From positions 1-10,000 of the forward strand of contig NW_013654444.1 of the NCBI RefSeq assembly GCF_000499385.1: 10,000 nucleotides of DNA, in the 5' to 3' direction. Shown one piece after another: positions 1 through 6,214 of this stretch. Each line of letters starts with the position of its first letter. Positions within the stretch are counted from its first letter, which is position 1. The stretch comes from Eimeria necatrix. Taxonomy: Eukaryota > Apicomplexa > Conoidasida > Eucoccidiorida > Eimeriidae. Both the position numbers and the translations under genes were made by a program. The notes below the pieces were generated by a model that worked only from the letters and a program-made list of their open reading frames with translations, was not told the origin of the DNA and did not search any database.

Positions 1-740
1 GTCGTCGTCGAAAGCAGCAGCAGCAAGCAGCTGCCGCTGCTGCTGCTGGATGCTGCCAGCAGCGAAATCACCAACTCCGTGCGCGGAATCGGCAGCCTCC
101 CGCCACCATAGAGTGGGAGTGAGTGGCCTGCTGCTGCTGCTGCTGCTGCTGCTGCAGCAACGGAGCAGCAAAGCAGGGGCAGCAGCTGCTGCCGCTGCAG
201 CAGCGAAAGCGGGAGCAGCAGCTTGTGCTGCTGCTGCTGCTGCTTCAGTGATGGCTGGAGCAGCAGCAGCTGCTGTTGCTGCTGCTGCAGCGAACGCAGC
301 CGCAGAGGCGAAACAGAATGGGACAGCAGCCGCAGCAGCAGCAGCAGCAGCGGCAGCAGCAGCAGCAGCAGCAAGAAAGGTAGGGAACAGCGTCAGGGAA
401 CACTGGACTCTAAACAATGAACAAAAGTGTAAAAGACGCGAAAGGTCGTCAAGGAAATTGGAGCAGCAGCAGCGGGAAGAGCACAGAGAAGTTGCAGCAG
501 CAGCAAGTTGCTGCTGCTGCTGCAGCAGCAGCAAGTTGCTGCTGCTGCTGCAGCAACAGCAAGTTGCTGCAGCTGCTGCCGCTGCTGCAAGTGATGCAGC
601 AGCGCGACCGGCGACTGCTGCTGCTGATGAAGCGGGAGCTGCTGTTGCTGCTGCAGCAGTGGCACTCGCTGCTGCAGCAGCAGCAGCTGCTGCTGCTGCT
701 GCAGCAGCAGCAGCTGCTGCTGCTGCTTCTGCTGCTTTAG
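1..740. repeat. CAG/CTG trinucleotide repeat region
   Basis: Nearly the whole segment is short CAG, CTG, GCA and GCC tracts that change strand orientation many times, with little unique sequence. A 267-codon frame (50-853, +) is mostly Ala/Leu/Gln runs with no recognisable domain. This could be the repeat-rich end of a neighbouring gene or non-coding repeat; I do not call a gene. Confidence 0.85.
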
Positions 741-848
741 TTTTCAAGGGTTTAGCGCCCAGGCAGCAGCTAGAGGCGAAACGTGCCGTTCTTTGCGGCT
801 GCCTAGGGTTTAGGGTTTGCGCTTGGGGTTTGGAAACTGTGCTTCGTT

Positions 849-887
849 GTTAGGGTTTAGGGTTTAGGGTTTAGGGTTTAGGGTTTG
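849..887 (+). repeat. Interstitial telomere-type repeat (TTTAGGG)n
   Basis: About five uninterrupted TTTAGGG units; degenerate units lie just upstream (804-818). Apicomplexan telomeres use this heptamer, so this is an internal copy rather than a chromosome end. Confidence 0.95.
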
Positions 888-969
888 GAGGCTGTTATCG
901 AAAACAAATTGAAGTGATGAAAACAAAAGTATTTAAATTCGAACTGGAAATGAGTGGAAGGCGGGCCGT

Positions 970-989
970 TGGGGTGTACGTACACCCCA
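970..989. repeat. 20-bp perfect palindrome TGGGGTGTACGTACACCCCA, copy 1
   Basis: The sequence equals its own reverse complement over all 20 bases. An identical copy lies at 7982-8001. Confidence 0.95.
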
Positions 990-1049
990 GCACCGGGCGC
1001 TCGACAGCGGCTGCTGAGGTTAAAATTTGAAAAATTTGGTTTTATAACT

Positions 1050-1105
1050 TTTATTTATTTATTTATTTATTTATTCATTTATTTATTTATTTATTTATTT
1101 ATTTA
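1050..1105. repeat. (ATTT)n microsatellite
   Basis: About 14 tandem TTTA units with one TTCA interruption. Confidence 0.95.
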
Positions 1106-1176
1106 ATTTTCAAATTTTATCTCATTTGATCGCTTGTTGCGGAGTTTATGCTCCGAGGTTTGAGGCTGTCGAAAGC

Positions 1177-1360
1177 TAGGGTTTAGGGTTTAGGGTTTCA
1201 GGGCTGAGGATATTGTAGCATTTAGGCTGAGGCTTGAAATTTCAATGTTGAGGGTTTAGGATTTAGAGTTTAGGGTCCAGTGTTTAGGGTTTAGGGTTTA
1301 GATTGTACAGTGTAGCGCTTAGGGTTTAGGGTTTAGGGTTTAGGGTTTAGGGTTTAGGGT
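1177..1360 (+). repeat. Interstitial TTTAGGG tracts, two perfect and one degenerate
   Basis: Perfect TTTAGGG units at 1177-1198 and 1318-1360, separated by degenerate forms (AGGATTTAGAGTTTAGGG and similar) that look like decayed telomere repeat. Confidence 0.9.
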
Positions 1361-1568
1361 CGTCGGGGGCCCCACAGCAATCGACGGGCGGCTTGAGCCC
1401 TGCGCTTTTTTGTGGCTGGTATTAATTTGACTTTTCTGAATTAATTAAATTAAATAAATAAAATAATTTATTTTAAAAATACTTTTTGTTTTGTTTTGAA
1501 GTTCCATTTCCTTTCTTTCCCTCCGGCGAGGCCAGCGAGCAGCGCTTCTGGGGCTTCTCCTGAGGCTC

Positions 1569-1609
1569 TAGGGTTTAGGGTTTAGGGTTTAGGGTTTAGG
1601 GTTTAGGGC
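1569..1609 (+). repeat. Interstitial (TTTAGGG)n tract
   Basis: About six units in TTTAGGG orientation, followed 45 bases later by an inverted CCCTAAA tract. Confidence 0.95.
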
Positions 1610-1654
1610 TCAACGCGGCGTTTGCCCTGGCCGTAGCTTTGGACGCGTGGCCCC

Positions 1655-1705
1655 AAACCCTAAACCCTAAACCCTAAACCCTAAACCCTAAACCCTAAAC
1701 CCTAA
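1655..1705 (-). repeat. Interstitial (CCCTAAA)n tract, inverted relative to 1569-1609
   Basis: About seven CCCTAAA units. Together with 1569-1609 it forms a head-to-head pair. Confidence 0.95.
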
Positions 1706-1795
1706 GCGTGGCTTCGAAGGCCAAGGCCGTGCAGCGAGGAGCCTGCTGGGCCTCGGAGCGGGGCTCCGGGAGGGCGAGCCGAAGCCGGAACCCCC

Positions 1796-1830
1796 AAACC
1801 CTAAACCCTAAACCCTAAACCCTAAACCCT
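1796..1830 (-). repeat. Interstitial (CCCTAAA)n tract next to the RPAC1 start codon
   Basis: Five CCCTAAA-type units that end five bases before the proposed ATG at 1836, so they would lie in the RPAC1 5' leader. Confidence 0.95.
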
Positions 1831-1835
1831 CGGCA

Positions 1836-2108
1836 ATGCCCGCGGGCAAGGGGGCCCCCAGGGGCCCCCACGGCCTCCCCAACCGGGTGCAGTGTACCCT
1901 CGAGGGGCCCCGGGAAAGCCCCGTGGTTTCTCACGAAATGGAGGTTTTTGATTTGGAGACTTTTGAAAAGAATTTGAAAATCAAAATTTTGGAATGCAAA
2001 CCCCAAATCGTGGTTTTGGAACTCAAGGGTTGCGACGCCTCCCTCGCCAACGCCCTTCGCCGCATCCTCATCAGTGAAGTCCCCACTGCGGCCCTCGAGA
2101 CCATACAG
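1836..2108 (+). CDS. RPAC1: RPAC1 exon 1 (N-terminal alpha-like dimerisation motif)
   Basis: The 91 codons carry the RpoA/Rpb3-family dimerisation signature at residues 65-84 ([18 protein letters not shown]), preceded by a [10 protein letters not shown] strand like the FKKDFEV of yeast AC40. ATG 1836 is chosen because it is the first in-frame ATG and CCCTAAA repeats end five bases upstream. An internal ATG at 1938 (residue 35, [12 protein letters not shown]) is the alternative. The exon would end ATA CAG at 2108 before GCAAAC, a GC-type donor; no GT lies between there and the in-frame stop at 2124-2126. That makes the 3' boundary the weakest splice site of the gene. Confidence 0.85.
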
Positions 2109-5100
2109 GCAAACCCTAAACCCTAAACCCTAAACCCTAAACCCTAAACCCTAAACCCTAAACCCTAGGCGATGCGGTTTAGGTAGTGCGGGTGCTGGTT
2201 TGCGGACCCGCGGTGGCTGCGGCTGACGCGGGGCCTCGGGTTCAGGGTTTAGACATTAGGGTTTAGGGTTTAGGGTTTAGGGTTTAGGGTTTAGGGCTAA
2301 AGTTGAGGGTTAAGGGCTTAGGGTTTAGTGCTCTGAGTCGTGCTTTTTGCGTTTAGCCTTGAGGGTTGCGGCGTTGGCGTTGAGGGCTTAGGGTGTAGGG
2401 TTCAGGCTTTAGGGTTTAGGGTTTAGGGTTTAGGGTTTAGGGTTATGGGTTTAGGGTTTAGGGTTTAGGGTTTAGGGTTTAGGGTTTGCTGCAGTATACG
2501 CGCGGGACTTGAAGTGGATTCCAATGTCGGAGAGACAAAAGCAAAAATTTGCACAAGACCCTCCCGCCCCAGTCCACCCCGACATCTTAATTACAAAACT
2601 CAGGCCAGGCCAGGTGGGGCTTTCCCTGCATGCATGCATACTTGCATGCATGCGTTTTGCATGCATGCATGCATGCATGCATGCATGAGCTTTGCATACA
2701 TGCATGCGTGGGATCTGAATGCATGCATGCATGCATGCATGCATGCATGCATGCATGCATGCACGGGCTTTGCTTGCATGCATGTGGGAGCTGCATTTTT
2801 GGGGCTTCGTTTGCATGCATGCATTCACTCGTGGGGCAGTGCTAGCTAGCTTGTCGGGGAGCTAGCTAGCTAGCTAATCAGCCAAAGAGCCAGCTAGCTA
2901 GCCAGCTAGCTAACTAGCTAGCCAGCTAGCTAACTAGCTAGCTAACCGGCCAGCTAAATAGCCAGCTAGGTAGCTAGCAAGCTGGCGTACCCTCTAAGTA
3001 GCTAGCCAGCTAGCTAGCTAGCTAGCTAGCCAGCTAGCTAGCTAGCTAGCTGTGGCTGCCTACGTAGCCAAGCGGCTGCGCTCGAGTCTAGCTAGCTGCG
3101 TTGGTCTGTGGAGCTAGCTGATTATAAATTAATTAACCGAACAATTAGTTAATTAATTAATTAATTTATGTATTTATTTATTTATTTATTTATTAATTTA
3201 TTTATTTATTCGTTTATCCTTTTCAGGAAATTGAACTGTTCGGCTTCCTAGAGAAGGGGCTGGGGAAGACGCATGCGAAATGGTCGCCGGTGGCGACTGC
3301 GGTGTACAGACTGGAGCCTGAGTTTGGTAGGTTTAAAAAAGAAAAGCAAAATAAAATAAAAATAAAATAAAAATAAAATAAAAATAAAATAAAAATAAAA
3401 CAAATATAATTCAAATTAATTCATTTGATAGTGCGGAAGCAAAAGAAAAGAAAGATTCAGGTCGGGCGGGCGCCGCTGAGGTGTCTGTACACCGCAGCAA
3501 CAGCTGAGGTGTCTGTACACCGCAGCAGCAGCTGAGGTGTCTGTACACCTCGGACTTTCTTTTGCGGCTTTTTTCCTGCAGTCTTCACAAGCCCAATAGA
3601 AGGCGAAGATGCGGAAGAGCTAAAGGAGTTATGTCCCATGGGGGTTTTCGATATTGAAGATTCCAGTAAGTCGCAACAAGCCCACAGGGTTTAGGGTTTA
3701 GGGTTTAGGGTTTAGGGTTTAGCACTAAGGGGCTGGGGCGGGTCTTGATTAATCCTGGAGGCAACAAGGGGCTTGCTTTACAGGAGTCCTCGCACTTACT
3801 CAGTCCTCGGGTTTAGGGTTTAGGGTTTAGGGTTTAGGAGGGTTGCTCAAGCCCTTTAACTTGCTAATCCCCGATATTTCCTGAAGCCCTTTTTAATTTG
3901 CAAATTCGTATTTTTGGCTAAGTCCTATTATTTGCAAGTTCGTGAAGTTTTTGATGTGCAAAGTTCTGTTTTCTGGCGAAGTCCTTTTATTTGCAATATC
4001 TGTTTTTTGGCTGAGTCCTTAAATTTGCAAATTCTGTTTCTTGGCTAAGTGCTTTAATTAGTATTAAACGCGCAATTTCTATTTTTTGGCTAAGTCCTTT
4101 TCTTTGCAATATCTATTTTTTGGCTAAAGTCCATTTTTTGCAATTTCTGTTTCTTGGCTAAGTCCTTTTTTATTGCAATTTCGCGTTTTTTGGCTAAGTC
4201 CTTTTTTAATGCAAATTCGCGTTTTTTGGCTAAGTCCATTTTCATTGCAAATTCGCGTTTTTTGGCTGTCCTTTTTGTAGCAAATTCGCGTTTTTTGGCT
4301 GTCCTTTTTTTTGCAAATTCGCGTTTTTTGGCGAAGTCCTTTTTTATTGCAAATTCGCGTTTTTTGGCGAAGTCCTTTTTTAATGCAAATTCGCGTTTTT
4401 TGGCTAAGTCCTTTTTTATTGCAATTTCGCGTTTTTTGGCGAAGTCCTTTTTTAATGCAAATTCGCGTTTTTTGGCTAAGTCCTTTTTTAATGCAAATTC
4501 GCGTTCTTTGGCTAAGTCCTTTTTGTAGTAAATTCGCGTTTTTTGGCTGTCCTTTTTTTTTGCAAATTCGCGTTTTTTGGCTAAGTCCCTTTTTAATGCA
4601 AATTCGCGTTTTTTGGCTAAGTCCTTTTTTATTGCAAATTCGCGTTTTTTGGCTAAGTCCTTTTGGCTGTTGCGCAGCTGGCCGTGCCTACGCGAAGTTC
4701 CCTCGAAATTGCACGACTTGTCGTGCATGTTTGGAGCGTTTTGAAAATCAGTTGCAACTCAACAAGATCCCGGACCAGTTCATTTGTGGGCTTCAAGGGT
4801 TTAGGGTTTAGGGTTTAGGGTTTAGGGTTAGGGTTTTGGGGGTTTAGGGTTTAGGGTTTAGGGTTTACTTGATTTAGTTGTGCAGAAAAGCCCTATTTGC
4901 ATGCAGACCGTTTCTTTTTGTGCGCTGGGGCGTTTTGCACTTCTTCATTTTTCCTTTTTCATTTTTTTATTTTTTTTGTTTTATTTATTTTTATTCTCCT
5001 TTTGTTTTATTATTTCTTTTTCTCTTTTTTCTTTTTTGCTTCTTTCAGTTTCAATCGAGTCGACTGGCTCGGTGCCGGCCCCAGAGCTGTTCGAGGTAAG

Positions 5101-5303
5101 GGCGCGGCTGCGCGGCTCCGAAGAGCTAGGGTTTAGGGTTTAGGGTTTAGGGTTTAGGGTTTAGGGTTTAGGGTTTGGGCCTGCGTGCATGCATGCGCGC
5201 ATGCAGCCCCGAAATGCGTGTGCGGCCGCAGATGGCAGTGGAGGTCTTGCTGGAAAAGGCAATTACCTTTCGCGAGATCATAAGGACGAAGCAGCTGGAG
5301 TAA
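1836..5303 (+). CDS. RPAC1: DNA-directed RNA polymerases I and III subunit RPAC1 (AC40), seven exons recognised, one internal block missing
   Basis: RPAC1 is the alpha-like (bacterial RpoA / Rpb3-type) subunit that pairs with AC19 to nucleate assembly of RNA polymerases I and III in the nucleus. Exons: 1836-2108, 2495-2613, 3227-3326, 3582-3665, 4678-4785, 5049-5095, 5232-5303 (TAA). Recognisable family segments in order are [77 protein letters not shown] (made only by splicing 4785 to 5049) and a C-terminal helix [10 protein letters not shown]. All junctions after exon 2 keep frame with GT-AG ends. Recovered coding length is 803 nt, about 267 codons, against 335-346 in yeast and human. Nearly all the deficit lies between exons 1 and 2, whose direct join is out of frame, so at least one exon is missing from the assembled sequence. 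Family assignment is very secure; the start codon and exon 1 donor are less so. Confidence 0.93.
2111..2168 (-). repeat. (CCCTAAA)n tract at the 5' end of RPAC1 intron 1
   Basis: About eight perfect units beginning two bases after the proposed end of exon 1. Confidence 0.95.
2256..2296 (+). repeat. (TTTAGGG)n tract in RPAC1 intron 1
   Basis: Five to six perfect units, followed by degenerate GGGTTTA-like sequence. Confidence 0.95.
2408..2488 (+). repeat. (TTTAGGG)n tract at the 3' end of RPAC1 intron 1
   Basis: About eleven units with one variant (GGGTTATGGG), ending six bases before exon 2. Confidence 0.95.
2495..2613 (+). CDS. RPAC1: RPAC1 exon 2
   Basis: It follows TTTGCTGCAG and reads [10 protein letters not shown], equivalent to VYARDLKFEP of yeast and VYTRHMTWIP of human, then [13 protein letters not shown], equivalent to DILLAKLRPGQ. 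It needs one base from the preceding exon (G plus TA) but exon 1 ends in phase 0, so another exon of length 1 modulo 3 must lie between them. The donor is CAG/GTGGGG, phase 0. Overlapping frames reading MHAC repeats just downstream come from the TGCA array and are not coding. Confidence 0.9.
2627..2824. repeat. (TGCA)n microsatellite in RPAC1 intron 2
   Basis: Runs of GCATGCATGCAT, the longest about 2718-2763, broken by short unique pieces. It contains many overlapping TGCATGCA octamers, a motif known to be bound by some ApiAP2 transcription factors. Confidence 0.95.
2841..3119. repeat. (GCTA)n microsatellite in RPAC1 intron 2
   Basis: GCTAGCTA and CCAGCTAGCTAA-type units over nearly 280 bases. 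The repeats are largely self-complementary (AGCTAGCT). Confidence 0.93.
3120..3213. repeat. AATT/ATTT microsatellite before RPAC1 exon 3
   Basis: TTAATTAATTAATT followed by (ATTT)n, directly preceding the pyrimidine-rich acceptor of exon 3. Confidence 0.9.
3227..3326 (+). CDS. RPAC1: RPAC1 exon 3
   Basis: Acceptor TTTTCAG at 3220-3226 after a pyrimidine- and ATTT-rich stretch. It reads [20 protein letters not shown] and onward, directly continuing LRPGQ from exon 2, as in yeast (RPGQEISL...GGDHAKFSPVSTASYRL). The donor G/GTAGGT at 3327 leaves phase 1. Confidence 0.92.
3335..3412. repeat. (AAAATAAAAATA)n A-rich repeat
   Basis: [16 protein letters not shown] repeats in RPAC1 intron 3. The contained AATAAA strings are repeat-derived and not evidence of a poly(A) signal. 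Confidence 0.9.
3476..3553 (+). repeat. Three 28-bp tandem repeats, each with a GGTGT/ACACC hairpin
   Basis: GGTGTCTGTACACC occurs at 3480-3493, 3508-3521 and 3536-3549, exactly 28 bases apart, joined by GCAGCAACAGCTGA-like spacers. Each can fold with a CTGT loop. The third has a perfect 7-bp stem (GAGGTGT/ACACCTC). Confidence 0.93.
3582..3665 (+). CDS. RPAC1: RPAC1 exon 4
   Basis: Acceptor TTTTTTCCTGCAG at 3569-3581. Joined in phase 1 it reads [20 protein letters not shown] and then GVFDIEDS, matching the P.EGE.A.E..K..PPGVI.. region of AC40. The donor A/GTAAGT at 3666 is canonical. Confidence 0.9.
3687..3838 (+). repeat. Two (TTTAGGG)n tracts in RPAC1 intron 4
   Basis: Units at 3687-3722 and 3809-3838, separated by 86 bases of unique sequence. 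Confidence 0.92.
3890..4665. repeat. 36/33-bp T-rich minisatellite in RPAC1 intron 4
   Basis: The unit is about GCAAATTCGCGTTTTTTGGC plus TAAGTCC and a T run. From 4211 onward copies are near identical and spaced 36 bases, with some of 33. Copies at about 3890-4190 are progressively divergent. Long frames are open on both strands because most periods are multiples of three. Confidence 0.93.
4678..4785 (+). CDS. RPAC1: RPAC1 exon 5
   Basis: Acceptor TGTTGCGCAG ending at 4677, directly after the minisatellite of intron 4. It reads [20 protein letters not shown] and then the segment ending NKIPDQFI. This corresponds to the A.V..PR..T..R..LR.......V.L.RVR.HFIF region of AC40. The donor is placed at T/GTGGGC (4786) because only this gives DQFIFSIESTG after splicing, matching HFIFNVES of yeast. 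Confidence 0.88.
4786..5048 (+). other. RPAC1 intron 5 with telomeric tract and T-rich tract
   Basis: A 263-nt GT-AG intron. TTTAGGG repeats (4797-4867) begin 11 bases after the donor, and a long T/TTC-rich stretch runs up to the acceptor. Membrane-like frames (FFFLF...) here are translations of the T tract, not proteins. Confidence 0.82.
4797..4867 (+). repeat. (TTTAGGG)n tract in RPAC1 intron 5
   Basis: About nine units with an interruption near 4828-4842, starting eleven bases after the exon 5 donor. Confidence 0.93.
5049..5095 (+). CDS. RPAC1: RPAC1 exon 6
   Basis: Acceptor TTCTTTCAG after a long T-rich tract (about 4930-5045). It reads [16 protein letters not shown], the near-invariant FSVESTG..PP..L motif of the family. 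The donor GAG/GTAAGG at 5096 is canonical, phase 0. Confidence 0.92.
5096..5231 (+). other. RPAC1 intron 6 with telomeric tract
   Basis: A 136-nt GT-AG intron, the shortest in the gene. TTTAGGG repeats fill 5127-5177, followed by a short GCATGCATGC segment (about 5184-5202). Confidence 0.85.
5127..5177 (+). repeat. (TTTAGGG)n tract in RPAC1 intron 6
   Basis: Seven perfect units inside the 136-nt intron. Confidence 0.95.
5232..5303 (+). CDS. RPAC1: RPAC1 exon 7 (terminal)
   Basis: Acceptor GCGGCCGCAG at 5222-5231. It reads [20 protein letters not shown] followed by QLE and TAA at 5301-5303, the usual C-terminal amphipathic helix (..A..VL..K...). Its internal ATG at 5232 is not a translation start. 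Confidence 0.88.
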   Translation: MAVEVLLEKAITFREIIRTKQLE

Positions 5304-5312
5304 AGCCACAGA

Positions 5313-5354
5313 AAACCCTAAACCCTAAACCCTAAACCCTAAACCCTAAACCCT
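5313..5354 (-). repeat. (CCCTAAA)n tract in the RPAC1 3' flank
   Basis: About six units starting ten bases after the RPAC1 stop codon; opposite orientation to the intron 6 tract. Confidence 0.93.
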
Positions 5355-5379
5355 CATTATTACTCCTGAGAGGGGCAGC

Positions 5380-5385
5380 AATAAA
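5380..5385 (+). promoter_or_regulatory. RPAC1: Possible poly(A) signal AATAAA downstream of RPAC1
   Basis: AATAAA lies 77 bases after the RPAC1 stop codon in non-repetitive sequence. Position and motif fit a 3' end signal, but apicomplexan poly(A) signals are poorly constrained and chance occurrence is possible. Confidence 0.3.
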
Positions 5386-5464
5386 GGGAGCATCGAGGGC
5401 CTCGAGGCGACGCCTTTGCACTGCCTGCGGCTCCCTTCAAACCAGCAGACTGAGCCCAAGGCCA

Positions 5465-5541
5465 AAACCCTAGGCTCTAAACCCTAAACCCTAGGCCCTA
5501 GGGGCTAAACCCTAAACCCTAGGCGCTAAACCCTAAACCCT
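5465..5541 (-). repeat. Degenerate CCCTAAA tract
   Basis: CCCTAAACCCTA blocks interrupted by TAGGCYC/TAGGGGC variants. It looks like an older, decaying telomere-type tract. Confidence 0.85.
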
Positions 5542-6183
5542 GGCGAGCGCTGCCGTGCCCTCTGGACTCGGCGTTTCCCGCTGCGGGTATTTCCTCTTCT
5601 TGCAAAAGTGGATTTCGCGGGGCTGCAGTCCATTTCTAGAATATTAGAAAGGCTTTTAGTTTAATTTTATTCAAATTTAGAAAATTAATTATTTGCTTTT
5701 CCAAAAATGAAGAAGGAAATGCAGCAAGCTGCACTGCACGCCGGCTTAGTTACCAGCGCCACTGCTGGCTATTCAAGTTTCGGATGTTGAGTTCGGTTTT
5801 CGCGGCTGTTTCTGCAGCTTGCGGCTCCAAAATTTAGATAAATGAATTCGAAATGACAGTATTTATCATTAAATTCAGAAAAAAACAGAAAAGATGGCAA
5901 GATCCTCCAGCTTTCCGCGCTGCAGCGACTCGCGGCGATGTGCAAGAGAGGGGGAAGCTGCTGCTGGCCGTCGGCGAGCTGTCTTTTGGACTTCTGCTGC
6001 TCGCGAGGGCTTTAATGACTCAAAAATATTAATTTAAATTAAAAGGACAAAAGAAGAAAATGGAAAAACGGCTGCAGGCGGCGGTACGGTGCACTGTTGC
6101 AAAAGTTGCACATACACCCCACGCCAACGACGCGATCTCGGGCTTTTTGACGAGTTCAACGCTGAAACAACTTTCTGAAATGC

Positions 6184-6214
6184 ATTTGAATTTGAATTTG
6201 AATCCGAATTTGAA
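6184..6214. repeat. (TTTGAA)n short hexamer repeat
   Basis: Five TTTGAA-type units, one altered to TCCGAA, in the intergenic region. Confidence 0.9.

Larger units (their letters stand above)
741..1835. other. Region upstream of RPAC1: telomere-like tracts, ATTT array, no gene seen
   Basis: It holds TTTAGGG tracts (849-887, 1177-1198, 1318-1360, 1569-1609), CCCTAAA tracts (1655-1705, 1796-1830), a 20-bp palindrome (970-989), an ATTT array (1050-1105) and AT-rich stretches (1425-1495). The RPAC1 promoter should be here, but I recognise no specific element and no coding similarity. Confidence 0.7.
2109..2494 (+). other. RPAC1 intron 1 region with telomeric tracts at both ends; an expected exon is missing here
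   Basis: The gap between exons 1 and 2 begins with CCCTAAA-orientation repeats (2111-2168) and ends with TTTAGGG-orientation repeats (2408-2488). Another TTTAGGG tract is at 2256-2296, with degenerate GGGTTTA-like sequence between. I read all three forward frames looking for the conserved N.TS..DE.LAHR.GL.P block and found nothing resembling it. Confidence 0.75.
2614..3226 (+). other. RPAC1 intron 2: TGCA array, GCTA array and ATTT array
   Basis: A 613-nt GT-AG intron made almost wholly of three tetranucleotide arrays: TGCA (about 2627-2824), GCTA (about 2841-3119) and AATT/ATTT (about 3120-3213). Open frames on both strands here are microsatellite artefacts. Confidence 0.85.
3327..3581 (+). 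other. RPAC1 intron 3 with A-rich repeats and 28-bp hairpin repeats
   Basis: A 255-nt GT-AG intron. It holds an AAAAT/AAAAATA tract (about 3335-3412) and three 28-bp tandem units containing GGTGTCTGTACACC (3480-3549). Confidence 0.85.
3666..4677 (+). other. RPAC1 intron 4 with telomeric tracts and minisatellite
   Basis: A 1012-nt intron, GTAAGT to GCGCAG. It holds TTTAGGG tracts (3687-3722, 3809-3838) followed by a T-rich minisatellite that fills about 3890-4665 and ends close to the acceptor. Confidence 0.85.

Noticed and set aside
50..853. 267-codon plus-strand frame of Ala, Leu, Gln and Cys runs
   Set aside because: It consists almost wholly of CAG/CTG translation and runs into telomeric repeat; several other frames are equally open, and there is no recognisable domain.
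849..887. A true chromosome end
   Set aside because: Telomere-type tracts are short, occur in both orientations and continue with genes on both sides, so they are interstitial.
2472..2849. Several frames on both strands reading MHACMHAC repeats
   Set aside because: They are translations of the TGCA microsatellite; the true coding content here is RPAC1 exon 2 in another frame, ending at 2613.
3890..4665. Regular 36-bp spacing resembling a CRISPR array
   Set aside because: There are no unique spacers between repeats; the whole unit repeats in tandem, and the context is a eukaryotic intron.
4878..5143. Phe/Leu-rich frames resembling a membrane protein
   Set aside because: They arise from the T-rich stretch before the RPAC1 exon 6 acceptor and end in telomeric repeat; only 5049-5095 is coding, as exon 6.
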